From NCBI RefSeq assembly GCF_020748465.1, contig NZ_JAHZMP010000006.1:124001-188000 (forward strand): a stretch of 64,000 nt of DNA, read 5' to 3'. Origin of the DNA: Terrisporobacter mayombei (GTDB taxonomy: Bacteria > Bacillota > Clostridia > Peptostreptococcales > Peptostreptococcaceae). Made by a program: the position numbers and the translations under genes. The notes beneath the pieces are model-generated. The model made no database searches. It was not told the origin of the DNA and saw nothing but the letters and a program-made list of their open reading frames with translations. Positions 37,530 to 45,151 of this stretch are shown here, piece by piece. Each line of letters begins with the position of its first letter. Position 1 is the stretch's first letter.

Positions 37530-37570
37530 TTTATATCCCCCAGAACAGTTCTATTTTTTTGCAATAAAAT

Positions 37571-37802
37571 AGCAGAAAGCCCCTAGCTTTCTGCTCTGTA
37601 TTTAACCTGAGAGTTTTCCTCTATTCGCATAGAGTTGCCCCTTCGGTGCATATATTTATTGATTAAACTTAATGATGTCTTGCTTTCCAGAGTTAAGTCG
37701 TAATACGGTCCTTTTGCCTGAGATCATCACCAACATTCGCTTAATATTGGCTTATTCCTTCGGCGCTTTTTTACAAGTCTCTCCCGTAATAGTCATCCTT
37801 AA
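37571..37802 (-). ncRNA. Tandem glycine riboswitch controlling locus 1
   Basis: Read on the minus strand, the leader has two glycine aptamers. Aptamer I: GGGAGAGACTT, GCCGAAGGAATAAGC, then TCTCAGGCAAAAGGACCG. Aptamer II: AACTCTGGAAAGC, CACCGAAGGGGCAACTC, then AACTCTCAGGTT and CAGAGC closing its P1. A hairpin AGCAGAAAGC / GCTTTCTGCT (37571-37595) overlaps the last P1 strand and acts as the expression platform, although its T run (ATTTTATT) is weak. Glycine should favour read-through into grdX-grdE-grdB-trxB-trxA-grdA-grdCD. Confidence 0.95.
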
Positions 37803-38009
37803 TATAATAATTGTATTATTCTAATTATTCTGCAATATAATAATCGTCTTATTACTCATTCATTTAAAGTTTCTATTCATTTATAATTTTTTTCTATTTT
37901 AATTAGATTATAATTAATTATATCTATAATAAGCAACAATTTTTTTTATATTTTTCAATATTTTTATTTTTTTCTATATTTATTAATTTATATGTTAAGG
38001 ATGACTATT
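37788..38009. repeat. 15-bp inverted repeat spanning the inter-locus region
   Basis: AATAGTCATCCTTAA at 37788-37802 and its exact reverse complement TTAAGGATGACTATT at 37995-38009 flank a 192-nt AT-rich stretch. One arm is the 5' leader of riboswitch 1; the other lies just after the grdA stop of locus 2. The stretch between them holds the likely promoter of locus 1 (TATAAT-like elements near 37900-37925) and no gene. Confidence 0.7.
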
Positions 38010-38031
38010 TATAACCTTTTATTTTCAACTT

Positions 38032-38502
38032 TTAGTACTTACAAAATTGGTCTCTTATAGCTGTCATTTCATTAACTATATCGTCAACATCAAGTACCGT
38101 TTCCATCATTCCTATTTGTTCATCATAAATGCTAGAATCAAATTCTTCTTTTACTTGTGGTTCACAAGTATGATATACTTGAAGTCCTAACTGGACTCCT
38201 GTCAATGGACCTGCGTATGTTGGGTCACCAGCCGTAACTGTTTCTGCAGCAAGACCTGCTGCTTCACCTTCAGCTGCTCCTAATAAAACCACAACATTTT
38301 CTGCACCAAATTCTTCAGCAAATTCCTTTACTCTTTTTTGGTTTTCTAAGTCCATTGCTCCAGCAGCAGTTCAGACAAAACATTCAGTTGAAGAAAATAC
38401 AACTTCTCCACCTGCAGTTTTAACGCATTCTTCTATTGCTGGACCAGGTATACCATCTCTGTCACCAATTATGATAACTTTCTTTTTTTCTAATATACTC
38501 AT
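38032..38502 (-). CDS. grdA: Glycine reductase selenoprotein A (locus 2)
   Basis: A second 156-residue GrdA. UGA at 38371-38373 is codon 44, followed by [14 protein letters not shown]. From that methionine on, 11 of 107 residues differ from the locus-1 copy (hand count), so the proteins are about 90% identical. The AGGAGG site and start match the first copy. A 17-bp hairpin precedes it, and no terminator is visible after it. Confidence 0.94.
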
Positions 38503-38536
38503 TAGAAATACCTCCTGATCTAAATTTTATTTTTAT

Positions 38537-38587
38537 ATGTTTACATTGAGCAAGATATGTAGTTAAGATGTTGCTCAATGTAAACAT
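38537..38587 (-). promoter_or_regulatory. Long hairpin between grdB and grdA (locus 2)
   Basis: A 17-bp perfect stem (ATGTTTACATTGAGCAA / TTGCTCAATGTAAACAT) with a 17-nt loop fills the gap between grdB and the grdA ribosome site. There is no T tract. It probably stabilises or processes the mRNA so that grdA can be made in excess. Confidence 0.8.
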
Positions 38588-38597
38588 GATTTAAATT

Positions 38598-39899
38598 TTA
38601 TTCGAATACAGTTTGATCTTCTATTTCAGTTTGTAATGCTTTAAAAGCTTTTGTTATAAGATTTCTTCTTATTTTCTTTTCTTCCTCCAATGGTAGTGCT
38701 GGATTTCCAAGTGGATGAGGTATAGCTATAGCTGGAACTATTCTATTAGCACCAACTGTTAATGAAATAGGAACTACTGTACAAATGTGTACTACAGGTA
38801 TTCCAGCTCTTTCTATTTCTTTTACCATCGTTGCACCGCAACGAGTACAAGTACCTCACGTAGAAGTTAGGATTACAGCGTCCACACCATCAGCCTTCAA
38901 TTCTTCTGCATATTTTGCAGCAAATCCTTTTGCATTTGCAACTGAAGTTCCGTTTCCTACTGTTGAATAATAATATCTATGAAGTTCTCTTATTACACCT
39001 TGTTCTTCAAATTCTCTCATTATATCTACTGGTAAAACTCTGTTTGGATCATCATTTGCATAAACTGGGTCATATCCACCATGAGCTGTTTGATGATCTG
39101 CACTAGATAATAATTTAAATCTGTTCAAATCATATTTACCATATTTAGATGCACTTGAAGATTCTATATGGTCTGGATTTCCTTTTGGAACTATACCACC
39201 AGAAGTAACAAGGGCTATTTTAGCTTTTGATAAATCTTTAATTGCTGGATTTGGAGCTATTCTATCAAAATCAGGCATTGGATATTCAGTTGTAAATTCT
39301 TCGCCTTTTAATTTTTTGATTAACATATCTACAGCTCTCTTAGATCCTCTTTCAGTGTCAAAGAAGTTCTTTCTTATACCATTTGGTATATATCCTTCTT
39401 CAATAGATGCACCTATTTCTTCGCCTTTTGCAAGTTTAAGAGCAAGAGGAGCCATAACTTTTACAGCATCTCTCATACCTACTGCAGAATTTTTAGTTGC
39501 TACCATGTAAACTTTGTCTTTGAACATGTCGGCACCTGGGTTTTCTACGTACATGCCAGTTAATGAAGGTATTCCTAATTCTTCTTTAACAGCAGTAGCT
39601 ATAGTTCCACAAGCAACACCATATCTACCTGCATTAAATGCTGGTCCTGCTATAAATACATCTGGGTTATAGCCTTTAACCATATCTAAAACTACTTTTT
39701 TAGCTTCTTCTAAATTTTCATTAAAATAAGAGTCACCACATATTACTGTAGCTACTATTTCAGCTTTTCCTTTAAATGCTGCATTAAAAGCAGTACCTGG
39801 CCCTACTATACCTTCTCTAACTTCAGGTTTAACATGAGCCATTTCTTCCCCACCTATTTGTGCGAAAAATTGATTTATATATTGAACAACTTTTATCAT
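38598..39899 (-). CDS. grdB: Glycine reductase component B gamma selenoprotein (locus 2)
   Basis: A second 433-residue GrdB with UGA at 38856-38858 (codon 348), LTST-U-GTCTRCG context. The start is the ATG at 39899 with a GAGGGGG site, not the TTG at 39905. It is very similar to the locus-1 copy, differing mainly at scattered positions and near residues 310-345. Since it pairs with a GrdE copy under a glycine riboswitch, glycine rather than sarcosine or betaine is the likely substrate. Confidence 0.94.
38829..38843 (-). promoter_or_regulatory. Bacterial SECIS-like hairpin of grdB (locus 2)
   Basis: The same perfect stem-loop CGTTGC-GGT-GCAACG, starting 12 nt after the UGA, as in locus 1. Confidence 0.75.
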
Positions 39900-39918
39900 C
39901 TTCAAACCCCCTCTCTAC

Positions 39919-41199
39919 CTATCTTGCACTTAATTTATTGAAACCTATTTCATTTGTAGAACCTGTAATAACTTGAAGTTCTGCAACTATTGATCCATCG
40001 CTTTGTAAGCTTCCATCAAATCCACCAGCTATAACATCAGCAACTGCTGCATATCCTATTACTTTATCCATTGGCGAAAGAGTAATTAATTCATTTGCAT
40101 TTCCCCCTGTTACAACTGCATTTGCTAAAGAATCAGCATCAGCTAATGATTGGGATTTCCCATCTCTACCTGCGTATTCATCAGTTATTATTACTGTTTT
40201 TATTCCTTTTTCTTCTATCTTCTTGCAGTTCATAATTAAGTCAGTATCTGGGTTACCAAATCCTTCTTCGTTAATTATTACACCATCTACGCCTAAGAAT
40301 TCAGTTAATTTTGCACTCCAGTTTGAAGATCTTTCTTTATCAGCAAGGTAAACATTTTCGTTTGTTATTATTACACCAACAAAGTTTAACTCTTTACCAT
40401 GCTTTTCAAATAAATCATGAATAACTGGATTATTTAAATGGTGATAAGTTGTATTTTTATCACACGCAGAAACACAGTTACCACTTATTATTGCTCCGTC
40501 CATTACTTCTGTTGGATAAATTAAAGTAGATATAGTTTTCTTAGCATCTACACCATATACATAAGTATCATGTAATAATCCTTGAGTTTGAAGCATATAT
40601 ACATAAGCTACTCTTGGTAGTTCTGGGTATTTCTTATATCCTTCAATTATTGAATCTGTTTCATAAACCTCTGTTTCATCTGGAGTAATATCTTTTGCCA
40701 AATTACCTAAATATGTGGCTGCTTTGTATCCAGCAAATCTTAAAGCTGCTTCATGGTTGTGTTGTTTTAAACCATCAATAGGCTCACAAACTACTACTAA
40801 GTTACAAAGTTTTGAAAATGGAGTGTATTTTGCACCTTCACCGCTCATATCAATAATACCTTCTTGGAATCCAACTATCTTCCCTGTTGTAACTACTGCT
40901 GAACCTTTAAGTACATTAGTTTTTCCACTACCTACTGTAATAACTCTACTAATCATGCCTGGGAATATTCCTCCCGGTCCTTCAACCTTAACTCTTGGTT
41001 CTATAACATCTTTAACTGGCATTATACGCGTACTATCTCCCGGTCTAGCAATATCTAAATCTACAGATTTAATATTTTCATCTTCCATTAATAAGTCTAT
41101 TAATTCTTGCTTATTAACATAGATAACACCATTTTCTACTTTTGAAACATCTGAAAAGCATATGTCATTTATCTTTACATATCCTAATTCTAATTTCAA
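39919..41199 (-). CDS. grdE: Glycine reductase component B proprotein GrdE (locus 2)
   Basis: A second 426-residue GrdE starting at TTG 41199 (GGAGGTGA 6 nt upstream), with the cleavage site ISGNCVSACDKN and the pyruvoyl-forming Cys242. It is first in the riboswitch-grdE-grdB-grdA unit. It differs from the first copy at scattered conservative positions (for example PTEVMDGAIISGN against PTEIMDGAVVSGN). Confidence 0.95.
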   Translation of the reverse strand: MKLELGYVKINDICFSDVSKVENGVIYVNKQELIDLLMEDENIKSVDLDIARPGDSTRIMPVKDVIEPRVKVEGPGGIFPGMISRVITVGSGKTNVLKGSAVVTTGKIVGFQEGIIDMSGEGAKYTPFSKLCNLVVVCEPIDGLKQHNHEAALRFAGYKAATYLGNLAKDITPDETEVYETDSIIEGYKKYPELPRVAYVYMLQTQGLLHDTYVYGVDAKKTISTLIYPTEVMDGAIISGNCVSACDKNTTYHHLNNPVIHDLFEKHGKELNFVGVIITNENVYLADKERSSNWSAKLTEFLGVDGVIINEEGFGNPDTDLIMNCKKIEEKGIKTVIITDEYAGRDGKSQSLADADSLANAVVTGGNANELITLSPMDKVIGYAAVADVIAGGFDGSLQSDGSIVAELQVITGSTNEIGFNKLSAR

Positions 41200-41352
41200 A
41201 AAAATCACCTCCAAATATTTTAATTTCTAACTAGGTTTAACATAATTATTTAAAAGCCCATTTAAGACTTATAAATCTTTTTTATTTAAATCTTTTGAAA
41301 TACCTTATATACGACATGGTGATAGATGTGCTAAAATAATAAAATTTTGCAA

Positions 41353-41586
41353 CAAAAAAAGCAGAAAGTAAGATAGCTTTCTGCTCTGTATTTAACCTGA
41401 GAGTTTCCTCTAAAAGAGTTGCCCCTTCGGTGCAATATGCTTTATCATGTTGTATTATTTGCTTTCCAGAGTTAAGTCCTACTACGGTCCTTTTGCCTGA
41501 GATCATCTTTAGCACTCGCTTAGTACTAAATTATTCCTTCGGCTCTTAATTTAATAAGTCTCTCCCGCAGTAATCAACCTTCATAA
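41353..41586 (-). ncRNA. Tandem glycine riboswitch controlling locus 2
   Basis: On the minus strand two glycine aptamers are seen: GGGAGAGACTT, GCCGAAGGAATAA, TCTCAGGCAAAAGGACCG, then AACTCTGGAAAGC, CACCGAAGGGGCAACTC, AAACTCTCAGGTT and CAGAGC. The terminator AGCAGAAAG / CTTTCTGCT with TTTTTTT (41353-41385) is much stronger than that of locus 1, so locus 2 should be more tightly off without glycine. A 77-codon frame across this region is not a gene. Confidence 0.95.
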
Positions 41587-41734
41587 TATGCATTTTTATT
41601 AACATATTTGTTTACTAGAAAAATACGATATAAAAATTATTTTCACTTATTGTATAAATTATTTTTATATTACTTATATTATATAAATATTTTCTATGAT
41701 TTTCAATAAATTTTCTAACTTTTTTATAACAATA

Positions 41735-41772
41735 AAAAAGGAATATTACATTTCCATGTGATATTCCTTTCT
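41735..41772 (-). terminator. Terminator of the acetyltransferase pseudogene
   Basis: AAAGGAATAT / ATATTCCTTT, extended inward by five more pairs, ends in TTTTTTATTG on the minus strand. Confidence 0.85.
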
Positions 41773-41794
41773 AAAATGTGGTTAAGTCATTAAA

Positions 41795-42190
41795 CTAGGC
41801 TTCAAATATAGCATTTCCTTCTTTTATAATTTTCATTACATTAATATTTTTTATATCTAACTGTCTTGCATCTTCTTCTAGCTTTTTCAAACAATAATCT
41901 CCTATGCCTAATCCCTTCACTTCATAAGTTAAAAAACAATTAATTACAGCTGTTTCTTTAAATGTACTATAATTCTTATAAAAATTTAAGAAGCAAAACC
42001 CTACTAATTTATCACTGTCTTTTACTACATAGGCCGGATATCCATTTATTTCTTCTGTTAATTTATCAAAAAATCTAGATGGTAATCGACTTCCTGGATA
42101 AGCTGCATAGGTGTTTTCAATATAATAATTATAAATTTACATTACTTCTTCTTTGTATTTATCCGTTAATTTATCAAAGTTAACTTTCAT
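41795..42190 (-). pseudogene. GNAT N-acetyltransferase with premature stop
   Basis: A strong AAGGAGGTGA site and ATG at 42190 begin MKVNFDKLTDKYKEEVM, then an in-frame TAA at 42137-42139 (codon 18). The same frame continues for 113 codons: IYNYYIENTYAAYPGSRLP, GYPAYVVKDSDKLVGFCFL, then VKGLGIGDYCLKKLEEDA. This is a GNAT fold, with the acetyl-CoA loop GLGIG. A single base change would restore it, so decay is recent, or the gene is read by suppression. Confidence 0.8.
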
Positions 42191-42275
42191 TATTATTCAC
42201 CTCCTTATATTTACAATTCTGTATATAGCTCATTTAACACATATTTAACATTTTGTCTTTATACTAAATATTCAC

Positions 42276-42310
42276 AAAAAATTAGTATGCATTTTTTCGC
42301 ATACTAATTA
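42276..42310 (-). terminator. Terminator of the ROK kinase gene
   Basis: AATTAGTATGC / GCATACTAATT with an 8-nt loop, followed by TTTTTGTG on the minus strand. Confidence 0.88.
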
Positions 42311-42322
42311 AATTTCTAAATA

Positions 42323-43264
42323 TTAAATTTCACTCGCTAGTTTTGCTCCTCCAAATATACCTGCATCATTTCCTAATGTTGCTAATTTAAATTCTGTATC
42401 AGCAGTTGCATGAAAGGCATTTTGTGAGTAATATTTTTTTATGTTATTCAATAACATATCTCCTGCTTTTGAAACTCCACCACCTATTACAAAGACTTCT
42501 GGATTACAAATACAAGCTATATTTGATAAAGCACGACCTAAGATAGAGCTAAACTTTTCTACAACTTTTACAGACAATTCATCATTTTCTTTAGCAAAAT
42601 CAAATACATATTTAGCTGTAATATTTTCAATATTTCTTAATTTAGACCCGCAACTTTCCTTTTCTAAAATTTCTCTTCCTAATCGTGCTATTCCAGTTGC
42701 TGAAGCATATTGTTCTAAACAACCTTTTCTACCACAGTTGCAGCTTATTTTTTCATGAGGATTTACATTCATATGACCAATTTCTCCACCAGAACCAGTA
42801 TCACCAGCTATTACGTTATTATTTATAATAACTCCGCCACCTACTCCAGTTCCCAAAGTAACCATTATCATATTTTTGTAACCTTTTCCTCCACCCTTAT
42901 ACATTTCACCGAGTGCCGCAATATTTGCATCATTTGCCACTTTTATAGGAATATTTAGCAATTCTTCTAAAGTTGTTGACACGTTAAATACTGGCCATCC
43001 TAAATTTACACTTCCTAATATAATTCCATCATCTCTTACAGGTCCTGGCACTCCAACTCCAGCTCCTAATACTTCATCTTTAGATATATTTCTTTCTTCT
43101 AATAAGCTATTTATTGACTCTGTAATATCAGAAAAAATGTATTTTCCATTGTCAATTTTTCTAGTTTCAATTTCCCACTTATGCAATAATTCACCTTCAA
43201 TATTAAATAAACCAAGTTTTACTGTAGTCCCACCTATATCAATTCCTAGCGAATATTTCTTCAT
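42323..43264 (-). CDS. ROK family glucokinase
   Basis: A 313-residue sugar kinase. ATP-binding GIDIGGTTVKLGLFNIEG is at the N-terminus; VTLGTGVGGGVIIN is the second phosphate loop; the zinc-binding ROK motif is CNCGRKGCLEQYASATG (near 180), preceded by EIGHMNV. It should phosphorylate glucose to glucose-6-phosphate in the cytoplasm. It is preceded by a disrupted LacI-type gene 41 nt upstream, on the same strand. Confidence 0.9.
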   Translation of the reverse strand: MKKYSLGIDIGGTTVKLGLFNIEGELLHKWEIETRKIDNGKYIFSDITESINSLLEERNISKDEVLGAGVGVPGPVRDDGIILGSVNLGWPVFNVSTTLEELLNIPIKVANDANIAALGEMYKGGGKGYKNMIMVTLGTGVGGGVIINNNVIAGDTGSGGEIGHMNVNPHEKISCNCGRKGCLEQYASATGIARLGREILEKESCGSKLRNIENITAKYVFDFAKENDELSVKVVEKFSSILGRALSNIACICNPEVFVIGGGVSKAGDMLLNNIKKYYSQNAFHATADTEFKLATLGNDAGIFGGAKLASEI

Positions 43265-43305
43265 AATAATCCTCCAATTTGCTGTATATATTTATTGATT
43301 TACTT

Positions 43306-43976
43306 TTAAATTTTTCTATTATATAAAACTTTACTTTTCATTTTATCTACTAAAGATTCTTTTTCAATTAACTTAGTGTTTATTATATAATACTTTTCAC
43401 CTGGATCTTTGCTTTCCAATTTATCCATCATTATTTTAGCTACATATTGACCTAAATATTTTCCATTTGCCTCATGTATGGACTTCTCATCTTCATCTTC
43501 AAAGAATAGTGCATTTTCTAAATCTTGATTTATACTTACTGAAACAAAAGGAAATTCTGTATCCTTTAAAAACTCAGTAGTGATTTTATCTTCTTCCTCG
43601 TGAAATAATAAAATTCCTTCAACAAAGTTGCTTTGTATAAACCTATTAATCCAGGTATCATCATCTTCTTTAAAAGCATACATGATAAAATAATCTCTAT
43701 CTTTTGCGCAATTGCTTATACCTCTAAAAACTTGAAGAAAGAAAGGATGGTAAAAGGAATCACAAATCCATTGTGGTATAATTACTGCTAATATCTTCGT
43801 TCTTTTGTTTGCCAGACCTCTCGCCATTTCATTTGGGACATAATTTAGTTTTTTTACTGCATCCCAAACCTTTTTTTTGTCTTTTCACTAATCTTGCTAC
43901 TATCCGAAAGTACTCTAGATACTGTGGAAGCAGCAACATTAGCTTCTTTGGCTACATCTTTGATTGTAACTTTCAT
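43306..43976 (-). pseudogene. LacI family regulator, frameshifted and internally shortened
   Basis: The ATG at 43976 starts a classic LacI helix-turn-helix, MKVTIKDVAKEANVAASTVS, then SRVLSDSSKISEKTKK. At an A8 run (plus-strand T8 at 43871-43878) the frame shifts by one base; the other frame continues VWDAVKKLNYVPNEMARGL into the effector domain. The effector domain is short: the N-subdomain runs to VSVSINQDL and soon joins the family C-terminus YVAKIMMDKLE ... TKLIEKESL, so about 100 residues are missing. Total length is near 223 codons against about 330. Confidence 0.8.
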
Positions 43977-44114
43977 CCTCGTCTCCCCAATTTATAACAT
44001 TTTTAATTCATTGTAACTATATTCTTCTTAATTATATTATATTTTAAGTTATAATCAAATACTTCTCCTTAGGAAGTTTCATTCTAATATAAAAATCTTT
44101 ACCATTTTTGTACT

Positions 44115-44162
44115 AAAAAAGCCCTCTTTTCTATTTCTTAATTACTTAAAAAGAGGACCTTG
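44115..44162 (-). terminator. Terminator of the AmmeMemoRadiSam operon
   Basis: AGGTCCTCTTTT pairs with AAAAGAGGGCTTTTTT on the minus strand, right after the radical SAM stop codon. Confidence 0.8.
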
Positions 44163-44164
44163 TT

Positions 44165-45151
44165 TTAAGATATTATATTTATATATTCTTTACAATTAGG
44201 ACACTTATCACCTTTAATATGAACATTTGTTGTGTAAATATCCCTAGTTACAAGATTATATCCACAGTTTTGACAATAAGTGTTATTATCTACGCCTGCT
44301 ACATTTCCCACATACACATAATTTAAATATTTTTTAGCTTCTTCTTTTGCTTTCATAATATTTTCCACTAATGTAGGCTGATTTTTCATTTTATATTGTG
44401 GGAAATATCTGCTTAGGTGGAGAGGAATGTTTTTATCTATAGCTGATAAAAGCTTTGCAATTCCAACTATTTCTTCTACTGAATCATTTGCATCACTAAC
44501 CATTAAAGTTGTTATTTCTACATGAGTATATTTACTAGCTATTTTTATAGTTTCTAAAACTGGTTCCATTGTAGCTCCACAAATTTCATTGTAATATTTC
44601 TTTGTAAATCCTTTTAGATCTATATTCATTGCGTCAACATATGGTAAAATCTCTTCTAAAGGCTCTTTATTTACAAATCCATTAGTCACTAAAACTACAC
44701 TAATACTTTTATCGTATTCTTTTATTTTTTTAGCTACATCATAAACATATTCATACCACATAAAAGGTTCATTATAAGTAAATGCTATACCCACATTGTT
44801 TGGTATATTTATTATTAAATTTATAAGTTTATCTATATCAATAAATTCTGATGAAGGTTTATTCTGTGATATCTCATGATTTTGACAAAAACTACAACTC
44901 ATATTACATCCGAAAGTTCCCACAGATAAAATATCCCTTCCTGGCTTAAAATGATACAATGGCTTTTTTTCTATTGGATCCATATTTGCAGAAGTTACTT
45001 CTCCATAATTTATAACAATAGGTATATTATTTTTTACAGTTCTGAGTTTGCATACTCCAAATTTTCCTTCATTTAAAGAACAGTTATGAGGACAAAGATA
45101 ACATTTTATATAACATCCCTCATCATTATAAAATCTTAGTTTTTCTTCCAT
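44165..45151 (-). CDS. amrS: AmmeMemoRadiSam system radical SAM enzyme
   Basis: A 328-residue radical SAM protein. The N-terminus carries CYLCPHNCSLNEGKFGVC, the SAM cluster motif is GCNMSCSFCQNHE (near 80), and the C-terminus has a zinc-ribbon-like CQNCGYNL ... CPNCKEY. It matches the AmrS partner of AMMECR1 and MEMO1 proteins; the reaction of this system is unknown. Its ATG follows the stop of the upstream gene with no gap, so the two are coupled. Confidence 0.92.
   Translation of the reverse strand: MEEKLRFYNDEGCYIKCYLCPHNCSLNEGKFGVCKLRTVKNNIPIVINYGEVTSANMDPIEKKPLYHFKPGRDILSVGTFGCNMSCSFCQNHEISQNKPSSEFIDIDKLINLIINIPNNVGIAFTYNEPFMWYEYVYDVAKKIKEYDKSISVVLVTNGFVNKEPLEEILPYVDAMNIDLKGFTKKYYNEICGATMEPVLETIKIASKYTHVEITTLMVSDANDSVEEIVGIAKLLSAIDKNIPLHLSRYFPQYKMKNQPTLVENIMKAKEEAKKYLNYVYVGNVAGVDNNTYCQNCGYNLVTRDIYTTNVHIKGDKCPNCKEYINIIS

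Noticed and set aside
24227..41199. Sigma-54 (-24/-12) control of prdF or grd genes
   Set aside because: rpoN is in the window and sigma-54 controls some Stickland operons in relatives, but no TGGCAC-N5-TTGC element was found by eye upstream of these genes.
38598..41199. Locus 2 as sarcosine or betaine reductase (grdFG/grdHI)
   Set aside because: GrdE and GrdB of locus 2 are nearly identical to those of locus 1 and sit behind a glycine riboswitch, so glycine is the simpler reading.
41282..41515. 77-codon frame on the minus strand
   Set aside because: It lies across the glycine riboswitch of locus 2 and its terminator; the RNA structure explains the sequence.
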